Shown in pieces: positions 9,402-17,908 of a stretch of DNA of 64,000 nucleotides (position 1 is the first letter of the stretch; the number at the start of each line of letters is the position of its first letter). The stretch lies in contig JAGRGQ010000006.1 of the NCBI GenBank assembly GCA_020445405.1, forward strand, positions 1-64,000, in the 5' to 3' direction. The notes beneath the pieces were generated by a model. That model did no database searches. It was given only the letters and a program-made list of their open reading frames with translations, and had not been told where the DNA came from. The translations under genes were made by a program, and so were the position numbers. Source of the DNA: Gammaproteobacteria bacterium. Its GTDB lineage: Bacteria > Pseudomonadota > Gammaproteobacteria > Chromatiales > Chromatiaceae.

Positions 9402-10604
9402 TCAACCAGCCGATTTCCATTGCCGTCTGACTTCCGCTATCAGCCGTTCGCGCGCGCGGTTTATTCGCTTACCAGTCTGCACTCCATTTTCTTCCGGCCG
9501 GACGGATGATGTGCCGCGCACCTGGTTGGCGGCGCAAAGCGCGCGGCGGAAAAATTCTGCCTGGGGATAGGGCATCTGCTCGAATCCAGGGCGCCCCCTC
9601 AGGTCTGCCGCGCAGGCGAGCAGCAACAGTTCCATTCGACCGGGGCGTCGGAAAGCATCCATCTTTATCAATCTTTTGAGCACAGTCGAGGGTTTCAGTG
9701 CCCATGCGCGGTGGCAGTCGGTATGAAAGCGCGCCGTGGTCACCGCGAGTTCAAGATACCGGTTCGGTATCCGCAACCGCCGGCACAGCGCCTCGACCAT
9801 GCGCGCACCGCGCAACTCGTGACCAATATGCCTTGGCCACTGCTCCCTGGGCGTGGTTCCCTTGCCCAGGTCGTGCAACAGCGCGGCCAGCCGCACCTGC
9901 GGGTTTCCACTCAGTTCGCAGGCCCGCTCCAGCGACAGCAGGCTGTGTATCCCCGTGTCGATCTCCGGATGGTGCGCTTCCGGCTGCGGCACCCCGAACA
10001 GGCGGTCCAGCTCAGGCAGCAGTGGTTTCAGCGCGCTCAGCGTTCTCAGCTGTTCGAAAAAAATCCAAGGCTGCGACTCGCCCAAAGCCTTTTCAATTTC
10101 GCGCCAGACCCTTTCCGGCGAATATTCGGCAAGCGCCCGGTCAGCCACCATCCGCCGGGCCAGCGCTGTGGTTTCCGACGCAATTTTGAAACCCGAGTCC
10201 GCCAGCCGGGCAGCCAGCCGTGCCAGTCTCAGTATACGCATGGGGTCCTGGCTGAAACCGGGCGTGTGACGCAGTATACGTGCTTCTATGTCCTGCACGC
10301 CGGACAACGGATCTATGATCTCTCCATCTGCAGCGATGGCGATGGCATTTACGGTGAGGTCGCGCAAGCGCAGATCCCGCTCCACCAGCTCCCGTTCATC
10401 GGCGGCGATCCCCTCACCACGGGGCAATGCGTACTCCTCCTTGGTTTTCGGGTGTAGAAACACCCTGAAATCCCGGCCTACAGGCTTGAAGCCAAGCTGG
10501 ACGAGCGCGTCACCGCTGCTGCCGGTGACCAGCCAGTCGCGCTCGGTCACGGGTTGTCCCAGCAGCCGATTGCGCACGGCGCCGCCGACAAGGTAGGTAT
10601 TCAT
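9402..10604 (-). CDS. cca: tRNA nucleotidyltransferase / CCA-adding enzyme with HD domain (short inter-motif loop)
   Basis: Class II nucleotidyltransferase that adds or repairs the tRNA 3' CCA end. The 400-residue protein has motif A GGAVRNRLLG (residues 7-16), followed by E21-R22-D23 where E. coli has DRD, motif B LRDLTVNA, then DPMRILRLARLAAR and an HD phosphohydrolase domain (AALLHDLGKG). The ATG at 10604 gives the family start; the frame is open to 10682. Between EEYALPR and motif B there are about 17 residues, where E. coli Cca (from memory) has about 27, so the flexible loop is shortened. See findings. Confidence 0.92.
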   Translation of the reverse strand: MNTYLVGGAVRNRLLGQPVTERDWLVTGSSGDALVQLGFKPVGRDFRVFLHPKTKEEYALPRGEGIAADERELVERDLRLRDLTVNAIAIAADGEIIDPLSGVQDIEARILRHTPGFSQDPMRILRLARLAARLADSGFKIASETTALARRMVADRALAEYSPERVWREIEKALGESQPWIFFEQLRTLSALKPLLPELDRLFGVPQPEAHHPEIDTGIHSLLSLERACELSGNPQVRLAALLHDLGKGTTPREQWPRHIGHELRGARMVEALCRRLRIPNRYLELAVTTARFHTDCHRAWALKPSTVLKRLIKMDAFRRPGRMELLLLACAADLRGRPGFEQMPYPQAEFFRRALCAANQVRGTSSVRPEENGVQTGKRINRARERLIAEVRRQWKSAG

Positions 10605-10870
10605 TGCGCTGATGGTAGGGGGTGCCGCACAACGCCACAAGTGGGAGTCGCCTGATTTTTCATCATCACGCCACGGCATCAAGCGGTTGACGCAGGCGAT
10701 TGAGACTGTCAGGGTTTTTTACAACGGCCTTATCATGCCCCGGCAGTGCCTGATCGGGAAAGTAGTAACAGACTGTTTTTACATGTGAATATTATTTTAG
10801 GTATGATTATTGCTGTTTGCCACGTTATGATAAAGTGAATCGTCGGTTTATTGTGCTATCGGAGTTTGGT

Positions 10871-11506
10871 TTGAATGCATTAGGTAAATTGGCCGCGGTA
10901 CTTTTGCTCAGCCTGTTACCCGGGCTGGCAACCTCTGCAATGACCCAGAGTGTGCTCAAGGCTTCGCTCTCAGGGCCCAACGCCGAGTCGGGAGGTCTGA
11001 CCGGATTCGATTTATGGATACAGACAGCTACCAATAGTGCTACTGGTGCGCCGCCCGGAACCACCAGCCCGCTCTGGTCCGGCGGGGTGACGATTGCCTA
11101 TGATCCGGCAGTACTCACGTTTGAAAGATTCGATTTTGCTTTTACCGGAAGCGCTAACAGCAACTATGCACCGGTGCTGAATTCCGGTTTGTGCACGTCT
11201 GCACTGGCAGGGTGTGTCTCCGGGATTGAATTTTTACCCGGAAATTCCTCTTCTGCCTACGGGACGGAGGTTCCTGGAGGTATCTATTTCGGCACGTTCC
11301 TGTTTCACTATCTTGGTGGATCGAGCCCGCTGGAACTGGGAGAAGATAGCAGCGCACCATTCTATTTTTATCTGGACGGCGAGACCCCCGCATACGAGGT
11401 AAAGGAGTTTATGAATACCGCTATTGTTCCGCTGCCCGTCGCCGCCTGGCTGATGCTCGGCGGGATGGGGATGCTGGGAGCCTTGGGTTTCAGAAAATCC
11501 AGCTAG
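10871..11506 (+). CDS. Secreted protein with VPLPA-type CTERM sorting signal
   Basis: 211-residue exported protein. I chose the TTG at 10871 because GGAG lies 6 nt upstream and it gives a clean signal peptide (MNALGKLAAVLLLSLLPGLA). The mature part is Gly/Ser/Thr-rich and resembles the secreted beta-sandwich domains common in PEP-CTERM proteins. The C-terminus has VPLPVAAWLMLGGMGMLGAL followed by Gly-Phe-Arg-Lys. This is the VPLPA form of the exosortase (EpsH) sorting signal: motif, membrane helix, basic end. Its role is unknown and no exosortase gene lies in the window. A Rho-independent terminator follows at 11527. Confidence 0.8.
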   Translation: MNALGKLAAVLLLSLLPGLATSAMTQSVLKASLSGPNAESGGLTGFDLWIQTATNSATGAPPGTTSPLWSGGVTIAYDPAVLTFERFDFAFTGSANSNYAPVLNSGLCTSALAGCVSGIEFLPGNSSSAYGTEVPGGIYFGTFLFHYLGGSSPLELGEDSSAPFYFYLDGETPAYEVKEFMNTAIVPLPVAAWLMLGGMGMLGALGFRKSS

Positions 11507-11526
11507 AAGTTCCGGCCTCGGATCCA

Positions 11527-11559
11527 AAAGCTGCCGTTGCTTAGCGGCGGCTTTTTTTT
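11527..11559 (+). terminator. Rho-independent terminator after the CTERM gene
   Basis: A 10 bp stem (AAAGCTGCCG with CGGCGGCTTT, one G-T pair) around an 8 nt loop, followed by a T-run. It starts 20 bp after the stop at 11506, so it separates this gene from the aminopeptidase gene. Confidence 0.85.
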
Positions 11560-11604
11560 GCACTGGGGAAATAGGCCCGATCTCCCGGCCAGGATCGCCC
11601 TGCG

Positions 11605-12711
11605 ATGAAATATATGCCCAAGTTTTTGCCGGCCCTGCTCACTCTTTTACCGATGCTGACCGGTTGTGCGTCGCTCTCCTACTACAGCCAGGCGATATCG
11701 GGACATTTCTCATTGATGGCCAATCGCCAACCTATTCGGCAGGTGCTTGAAGACAAGGAAGTGGACGAGGCGCTGAAGTCGCGGCTGCTGCTGGTGCAGT
11801 CGATTCGGGATTTTGCGTCCACCTCTCTCAAGCTGCCCGATAACGGCAGTTACCGCAGTTTCGTGCCGATGTCGGGCGAGGCTGTGGTCTGGAGCCTGGT
11901 CGCGACCGGCGCTTTCTCGATCGAACCCAGACAGTGGTGCTATCCGATTATCGGTTGTGCCAGCTACCGGGGATACTTTGACCTGGAAGTCGCACGGCGA
12001 CAACTGGCCAGCCTTGAAGCGGAAGGGCTGGATGTGGCGCTGGAGCCGGTGCCGGCATATTCGACGCTGGGCTGGTTCGACGATCCGCTTCCCGGCACCG
12101 TGGTCAACTGGAACGACTGGCAGCTTGCCGGATTGATATTTCATGAACTGGCGCACCAGCGACTCTATGTCGCCGGCGACAGCGCGTTTAACGAAGCCTT
12201 TGCCAATCAGGTTCAGCGGGCTGGAGTCGCAACTTGGCTGGACGCGACGAGCTCCGCCCACATACGCAACGCCTGGCGGCTGTCGCTGCAGCGGGAGAGC
12301 GCGTTTGTTCATCTGCTGCTGGATACCCGCGAGCGTCTGAAGCGCCTGTACGCATCACCCACAGGTGAAATGGAGATGGCCCGCCGCAAGCGCGCCGCCT
12401 TCGACCGACTGGCTGCGGATTATCAGAGTCTTAAGCAGGACTGGCAGGGATACAGCGGCTATGATGCCTGGTTCGAGCCCAAACTCAACAACGCCAGATT
12501 GGCCTCCATCGCGACTTACGAGGAGTGGGCGTCGGCATTCGAGTTGCTGTTCGAGCGCGCCGGCGGTGATTTCGAAGCCTTCTACCAGGCTTGTGAAAAG
12601 TTAGCGGACCTGCCATTCGGGCACCGCCTCGCTCAGCTGCAGCAGTTGCGGCGCGCCTCCAGCTCAAAAAGATCGCTCGACCCCGCCCCGCAGCAGCAAA
12701 TGGCGGAATGA
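11605..12711 (+). CDS. Lipoprotein zinc aminopeptidase (COG4324-type)
   Basis: 368 residues with a lipoprotein signal ending in LTGC (Cys about residue 21), so it is probably membrane-anchored on the periplasmic side. The zinc-peptidase motif HELAHQ is followed by a downstream NEAFAN glutamate, the gluzincin arrangement. The rest matches the predicted aminopeptidase family (Aminopep, COG4324), including ASLSYYSQAISGHFSL near the mature start. The substrate is unknown. It converges with the NDUFA9-like gene about 50 bp downstream. Confidence 0.88.
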   Translation: MKYMPKFLPALLTLLPMLTGCASLSYYSQAISGHFSLMANRQPIRQVLEDKEVDEALKSRLLLVQSIRDFASTSLKLPDNGSYRSFVPMSGEAVVWSLVATGAFSIEPRQWCYPIIGCASYRGYFDLEVARRQLASLEAEGLDVALEPVPAYSTLGWFDDPLPGTVVNWNDWQLAGLIFHELAHQRLYVAGDSAFNEAFANQVQRAGVATWLDATSSAHIRNAWRLSLQRESAFVHLLLDTRERLKRLYASPTGEMEMARRKRAAFDRLAADYQSLKQDWQGYSGYDAWFEPKLNNARLASIATYEEWASAFELLFERAGGDFEAFYQACEKLADLPFGHRLAQLQQLRRASSSKRSLDPAPQQQMAE

Positions 12712-12761
12712 CGGAGGCGGCGTTTTTGCCGGGCAGAGAACCGCCGGGACCGCATTCACTC

Positions 12762-13715
12762 TCAGACCTGACGACGCAGTTGCTGGTATCGGCGCCGCAC
12801 CGAATTGTCCGCCAGCATGTAGGGAACGACACTATCGATGCTGGTAGGCGCAATGCCCAGTTCCTGCAAACCGTCCTTGCTGCACAGGCTGTCAACCTGG
12901 AGCGAAAGATAGTTGTCATAGCTGAATGGTTTTCCCGGTACTCTGCCCAGGATTCTCGCCTGCATCCGCGATGCAGTTGCTCCCAGTCCGATAATCCGTT
13001 TCTTTATACCGGACTGTCTGGCGGTGTACTCCAGCAGCTGTTGCAGTGTGAAGGATTCGGGACCGCAAAGTTCATAGCGTTTGCCCCAGGTCGTTTTGTC
13101 ATCCAGCGTTCGAACGAAGGCTTCCGCTACATCGCCGACATAAACTGGTGCAAAACGCGCCGCGGGGCAGGCCAAAGGGAATGGCCCCGGCAGGGAGCCA
13201 AGCAGATCGGCGAAGCGATTGAAAAAGCTGTCACCGGGACCAAAAATTACCGACGGCCGAAAGCTGGTCACTTTGATATGCGGCTTTCCCAGTGTGTGGA
13301 CGCGATTTTCAGCCTCACCCTTGGTTTTCAGGTAGACCGAAGGTCCATTGGATTCGTTGGCGTTCAGCGCACTCATGTGCAGCAGGCGGGTAACGCCGGA
13401 AGCCCTGCAAGCCTCCGCAACCCTGTCGGCCAGCTCAACATGGATGCGCTGAAAGTCCCGACCGACGTGAATCTCATTGAGTATTCCCACCAGATTGACG
13501 GCGGCATCGCAACCTGCCACTGTGGCTTCGAGCTGTTGGCGGTCGAATAGATCAACCTTTATCAGATCCACTTGGCCGCCTGCCACGATACCGCGATGGC
13601 GCTGGGGGTGGCGGGTCGGGATCCTGACGTGAATCCCGCGGTTATTCAGACGCCAGGTCAGATGGGAACCCACAAATCCGGCTCCTCCCAGAATGCAAAC
13701 TTTATTGGTTTTCAT
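12762..13715 (-). CDS. NAD(P)-binding complex I NDUFA9-like protein
   Basis: Atypical SDR of 317 residues. The N-terminal Rossmann motif is CILGGAGFVGSHL (GGxGFxG), with VNLVGILNE and FRPSVIFGPGDSFFNRFADL as other family blocks. The sequence resembles the family related to the mitochondrial complex I subunit NDUFA9. In bacteria these are usually not part of NDH-1 and their substrate is unclear. The YLKTKGEAE segment holds the Tyr-x3-Lys pair of the active site. No complex I operon is nearby. Confidence 0.85.
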   Translation of the reverse strand: MKTNKVCILGGAGFVGSHLTWRLNNRGIHVRIPTRHPQRHRGIVAGGQVDLIKVDLFDRQQLEATVAGCDAAVNLVGILNEIHVGRDFQRIHVELADRVAEACRASGVTRLLHMSALNANESNGPSVYLKTKGEAENRVHTLGKPHIKVTSFRPSVIFGPGDSFFNRFADLLGSLPGPFPLACPAARFAPVYVGDVAEAFVRTLDDKTTWGKRYELCGPESFTLQQLLEYTARQSGIKKRIIGLGATASRMQARILGRVPGKPFSYDNYLSLQVDSLCSKDGLQELGIAPTSIDSVVPYMLADNSVRRRYQQLRRQV

Positions 13716-13825
13716 GTGTCGCAGTTTCCGTGTTTCCAGATCCTGTCAGGGTTGCGCAGCAATCGGTCAATCTGCATGAATTGTTTCGATTCCGGGTTAC
13801 ATCGGGATGTTGCCCCGTGCTTGTA

Positions 13826-14461
13826 TCAATAGTCTATGCGACGGAACAGCAACAGGTTTCCCGAGCTGTCGCGCAGAACGAGTTTGTCATCCTTAACGGC
13901 GAATTCATAGTAGCGTTTGTTGCGACTGTCCCGTGTCTGCATCGAGAGTATATTATCCCTTTCCAGCACCAGATATCCCTCGCTGTATCGGTCACGGCTC
14001 TGGGAAATACGGAAACGGTCGTTTGCGACAGACAATATGTTGCCGACGGCGTCCTCCCACTCTCCGTCCAATGGACCGGAGGCGGAAGGCGAACCGGGCC
14101 AATTATAGTAAGGTGCTGCGGCTTGTGGAGAGATATATCCTGGATTCGGCATGTAATTCATACCGCCCGGGCTCCAGGGTGACAGCATGGGTGACAGTGG
14201 TGCTCCAGGCATGTTGAAGGGCGGAGTGCCTGAACCCCATGAGGGTGTTCTTTGCAGCCAGGATGACTGGTCGGACCGGTTCCCTATCCAACCGCTGTCC
14301 CGCTCCTTCAACCTTTTCTGGAAAGCTGAAGAGAAGGCATCCATCATATCGAACATCGATTCTGCCATTGGCCGATAGCGGCTTGACTGGTCGGGGAATG
14401 CGTGGGGCGAAAAGAGCAGCCCGAGCAGGAGAAATTGGTGGAGCGGTATTCGTTTAATCAT
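13826..14461 (-). CDS. Secreted hypothetical protein
   Basis: 211 residues, not recognised. A signal peptide is visible (MIKRIPLHQFLLLGLLFSPH, cleavage near FPDQ). The middle is low-complexity, rich in Pro, Gly, Ser, Trp and Met. The C-terminal 80 residues look like a small beta-rich domain (DGEWEDAVGNILSVANDRFR, then DSRNKRYYEFAVKDDKLVLR). GGAA precedes the ATG. It follows the same direction as the NDUFA9-like gene, with 110 bp between them. Confidence 0.65.
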   Translation of the reverse strand: MIKRIPLHQFLLLGLLFSPHAFPDQSSRYRPMAESMFDMMDAFSSAFQKRLKERDSGWIGNRSDQSSWLQRTPSWGSGTPPFNMPGAPLSPMLSPWSPGGMNYMPNPGYISPQAAAPYYNWPGSPSASGPLDGEWEDAVGNILSVANDRFRISQSRDRYSEGYLVLERDNILSMQTRDSRNKRYYEFAVKDDKLVLRDSSGNLLLFRRIDY

Positions 14462-14899
14462 TATTTCCTGGGAAGAGTCGCCGGGTTGTCGAGGTTCTCC
14501 ATGTTGATTGACTGCCCAGTTTACGCCGGTGTTCGGTCAGAACCTATCTCGTAAGCCTCCGCGGCCGCGAACCTGGCGGTTTTGGTTCATGGCGCGACGC
14601 GGCGAGCGTAATGCAGCCGATGCTACAACAGCGGGCCGCAACAAAGCCACAAGCGATAATCGCCCGGTCCCCGGGGGGTTGTCCGAAATGCGTGCCTGCC
14701 CTGTTGCGCCGCTTGCCCGTGCATTGTGAACCGTGCCGCGCGGCGCGCCTTGCAGGCAAGTATTTTGGACAGCAACGCGGTTAGCGGCCGTTGGGGATTA
14801 AGCGGCTGGTTCTGGCCTTGCTGCCGTTGAAACTGCAGAGCTGTGGTAGAATCGATCTTAAAAAGCAGTCAATGTCCGATTACAGAAGGGTTGGAAATC
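14462..14899. other. Non-coding interval upstream of rsd, contains repeat copy C
   Basis: 438 bp between the divergent secreted hypothetical gene and rsd. About a third is a dispersed repeat copy (14537-14691, listed separately). The remaining part near rsd must contain its promoter: a TAGAAT box is present at 14847-14852, but no -35 box sits at a good distance, so I do not call a promoter. Small open frames here match nothing. Confidence 0.5.
14537..14691 (-). repeat. Dispersed ~150 bp repeat, copy C
   Basis: Read on the minus strand it begins TTTCGGAC and ends near GAGATAGGTTC. It shares with the copy at 53272-53416 an almost unbroken core: TGGCTTTGTTGCGGCCCGCT, then GCATCGGCTGCA and TACGCTCGC. 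A third, more diverged copy is at 44959-45110. No coding potential is conserved between copies. Confidence 0.75.
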
Positions 14900-15349
14900 A
14901 TGTCGAAGCAACCAGGCGATGATGGCGCGGAAAGACGCGTACGCACCCGTGAGATGATAGATAAATGGCTCGCCGAACGGCAGGAGATGTTGGTGCTCTA
15001 TTGCCAGCTGGCGGGTTTGGAGCCCTACACACCGGACCGATCGAGCAAGGATCTGTTACGCCGATTCTGCCAGGTGATGGTGGATTATATCGCTTTTGGA
15101 CACTTTGAGGTCTATAACCGGATAAGTCAGGGTGACGAGCGCCGCGCACGGGTGTTGCAGATTGCCGAAGAGGTTTATCCGAAAATTGCCGAGGTGGCGG
15201 AAATATCCGTGGCGTTCAACGACAAGTACGATACCGGGGATCACGATCAACCAATGGACCAGCTGGACGAGGATCTTTCCATACTTGGGGCTGAATTAGC
15301 CAACCGGATTGAGTTGGAGGACCGGGTGGTGCAGGCGTTGCTGCGTTGA
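14900..15349 (+). CDS. rsd: Sigma-70 regulator Rsd/AlgQ family
   Basis: 149-residue all-helical protein of the Rsd/AlgQ family, which binds region 4 of sigma-70 and favours alternative sigma factors in stationary phase. The family blocks MIDKWLAERQEMLVLYCQLA, LRRFCQVMVDYIAFGHFEVY and FNDKYD are present. I chose the ATG at 14900, after GAAGGGTTGGAA. The upstream extension to 14843 is not conserved. Its presumed target, rpoD, is at the left end of the window. Confidence 0.92.
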   Translation: MSKQPGDDGAERRVRTREMIDKWLAERQEMLVLYCQLAGLEPYTPDRSSKDLLRRFCQVMVDYIAFGHFEVYNRISQGDERRARVLQIAEEVYPKIAEVAEISVAFNDKYDTGDHDQPMDQLDEDLSILGAELANRIELEDRVVQALLR

Positions 15350-15457
15350 TTTGGAATCGCAGGGGTGGTTTAGAAGCTGCCGCCGGCCGGAGGGATCCCC
15401 TCGTTTCCCGTATGCCGTCCGGTAGCTGCGGATCTGCTTGGCACCGGCTCTGCCGTC

Positions 15458-17908
15458 ATGTTTGAGCAATTGAAAAAGCGTTTTTTCTGGCAGCCGGTAC
15501 TAACCGAGTTTCTGGCGCCGATGCATGTTGCACACTCATTTGATCTGGGTATCGAGCACTTTTCCAAAGGCATCGACAATACCCGCATCGATGTCGTTCT
15601 CAGTCCCAAATTCGTGCATCACACCCGGATCTGGATTCGACAGGAGCTTGCTGATTACACAGCGGACCGCAAAAACGGTGCGCGCGCAGGCGGCGACGGT
15701 TCCGATCTTGCGACTATCAAAGAAGCGTATAGCGGCATGATGGTGGTGGCGGTTGACCTGGCAAAAAAGAAGTCACGGCCTGATCTGATACCCCTGCTTC
15801 AATTTAGCGTGGTGAAATTCCTGCTGCAGGTGACCGTTGAGGAGGTGGAACGGCTGCAGGCGCAGATGCAACAGTCGCGTGAAGCTAACAAAGCGCATGC
15901 CAGTGGACGCGCGGTCGAGATCCACGAACGTCTGGTGACACTCTCCAAGGAGGATTTTGCATTTCGATACCGGGTGGTTCGCAAATTGTTTCGCGAAATC
16001 CAGAAACTGGAGGAGCTGAATCTGTGCAGACTTCGAAAATCGGTGCTGGAAATAGAGTGGCCGGTTCCAAAGGGGGTGCTGTTCAATCTGCTCCTGCAAA
16101 TTCCCTCGGTATGGGCGGATGAGCAATGGATGGCGCACTATCCTCTGGCGTTTACAGACAGGCAGGACCCGCAGGTTTTCGATCAGGTGAACCGGATTGT
16201 GACCGGGATTTTTCACGATTACCTTCCCGATTACGCCTGGCCGGCGGAGGTCTCCTGTTTCGCGGATGGCGCGGACGCCTGGAAGAAACGCGCCGCAGCT
16301 TCGCGCCAGCACCAGGACAAGGAGGTCTTGAGCGGGTTCTATGAAATCACCGAAATACTCGAATGTGGTCTGCAGGAGGATGAATACGGGCAGGACCGCG
16401 TCTGCTGGCTCGATACGCCGGAAAATATGACATATCTGCTCAATTCGGCAGAGCCGCGCAGATGGCGTCGCGTCGATGCTGCGGATACCAAGATCACTCC
16501 GCTGTGGGACCAGGAACAGTGGCCGCAATTTCATAACCGGCTATTGAAAAAGATCTTCCGGGAGTTGCGCAGGCAGGGTCTGGGGCACAAGATCATCGCC
16601 AGTTATACAGCGCCTTCGCTGTACCAGGAGCTTGAGGGTCGGCTGCCGGTGCGCCTGATCTATAACTATCTGTCCAACATGCTGCCGAGAAGGGTTCTGG
16701 TGCGCCGCCTGCGCAGTATTCAGCCGACGATGAGCGTGGAAGGGACCATGCGCCTGCTGGATAGCGCCACCGTGAACGGGAATCGCCTCTCCACCGCGTA
16801 CCGGCACCGGCAGATGCTCAGGTTTCTGGTTGATTTTACGGTTCTCAGACGCGATCTGAAGCAGGCTTACCGTGCACATCAGATCATGAACAGCATCAGA
16901 GTGCTGGCCAGGTCCTCGGATATAGAGCTGTCCCGGGACAATGCGACCCTTAATGAATTTGTGTTGGCGGAGGAGCGGAAGCCGGAGCGGAATCGAATTC
17001 GCAGCCATGTCGTATTGAAAGCGGATGTACGCGGATCAACCGAGATGATCCGCGAATTGCGCAAACGTAAGCTCAACCCGGCATCTCATTTCAGCCGTAA
17101 TTTTTTTGAACCCATCAACCGGCTGCTCTCCGTCTACGGTGCGAAAAAGACTTTTGTCGAAGGCGATGCCGTGATACTCACGCTGTTTGAGTATGAAGAC
17201 AGTAAATATCAGTGGCTGTGCGTCTCGCTGGCCTGCGGATTGGCCAGCAAGATTCTCAAGGTGGTGGATACCCGCAACGTCGACAGCCGGGAAAACGGTT
17301 TGCCGGAATTGGAGCTTGGACTTGGTATAGCCTTCCTGAATGAAGCGCCGACTTTCCTGTTCGACGAGGATCGGGAGATCATGATATCGCCGGCAATAAA
17401 TCGCGCCGATCAACTTTCATCCTGCTCGGCGCTGCTGCGCAAGAGTGATTTCGCCAAAGGTCTGGGGCGGGGAGTCGAAGTGGTTGCCGCCAGTGGCCTG
17501 CCGATTCTGGAAAAGGACAGCAGCGACCGGATGATGCGCTATAACGTCAATGGCATAGAACTGGATACCCCCGCTTTCGTCAAATTACAGTCGGAACTGG
17601 CGCTTAAAGTGGTTCGACTGGAAGATGAGATTTATCCCGGAGGCGCCCGCTTTTACGTCGGTAAGTACTCTGACATGAAAGGCGAAAGCCACTGGCTGGT
17701 GGTGAGGGAGGCGCCGGTGCGTGTATGGAAGGGAGGCCGGCCGGGCGAGGGGGAACAGTACGGGCACCGATTCTATCAGGTGGTGACCGACCCGGACGTT
17801 ATCACCAAAATACGGTTCCAGCTGAATGGCAACAAAGCGGAGCCGGAAAAGGCCGATTCATCCAAAAACAGCGATTCACCACCTACAGAGATGCATTACG
17901 AATTCTAA
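15458..17908 (+). CDS. Large protein with C-terminal class III nucleotidyl cyclase-like domain
   Basis: 816 residues. The first ~500 residues are unrecognised, mostly helical and soluble, with no signal peptide or membrane segment. From about residue 515 a class III cyclase-like domain is visible. D523 sits in KADVRGSTEM and D570 in FVEGDAVILTL, 47 apart, as expected for the two metal-binding Asp residues. The NxAxR transition-state motif reads N648-R-A650-D-Q652, so the usual Arg is Gln. The C-terminus is Lys/Ser-rich. Either a divergent cyclase or a catalytically dead nucleotide sensor is possible. Its last 26 bp overlap the convergent slt gene. Confidence 0.75.
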   Translation: MFEQLKKRFFWQPVLTEFLAPMHVAHSFDLGIEHFSKGIDNTRIDVVLSPKFVHHTRIWIRQELADYTADRKNGARAGGDGSDLATIKEAYSGMMVVAVDLAKKKSRPDLIPLLQFSVVKFLLQVTVEEVERLQAQMQQSREANKAHASGRAVEIHERLVTLSKEDFAFRYRVVRKLFREIQKLEELNLCRLRKSVLEIEWPVPKGVLFNLLLQIPSVWADEQWMAHYPLAFTDRQDPQVFDQVNRIVTGIFHDYLPDYAWPAEVSCFADGADAWKKRAAASRQHQDKEVLSGFYEITEILECGLQEDEYGQDRVCWLDTPENMTYLLNSAEPRRWRRVDAADTKITPLWDQEQWPQFHNRLLKKIFRELRRQGLGHKIIASYTAPSLYQELEGRLPVRLIYNYLSNMLPRRVLVRRLRSIQPTMSVEGTMRLLDSATVNGNRLSTAYRHRQMLRFLVDFTVLRRDLKQAYRAHQIMNSIRVLARSSDIELSRDNATLNEFVLAEERKPERNRIRSHVVLKADVRGSTEMIRELRKRKLNPASHFSRNFFEPINRLLSVYGAKKTFVEGDAVILTLFEYEDSKYQWLCVSLACGLASKILKVVDTRNVDSRENGLPELELGLGIAFLNEAPTFLFDEDREIMISPAINRADQLSSCSALLRKSDFAKGLGRGVEVVAASGLPILEKDSSDRMMRYNVNGIELDTPAFVKLQSELALKVVRLEDEIYPGGARFYVGKYSDMKGESHWLVVREAPVRVWKGGRPGEGEQYGHRFYQVVTDPDVITKIRFQLNGNKAEPEKADSSKNSDSPPTEMHYEF

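Noticed and set aside
14847..14852. TAGAAT box upstream of rsd as a sigma-70 promoter
   Set aside because: No -35 box at 16-18 bp; the nearest TTGAAA gives a 14 bp spacer.
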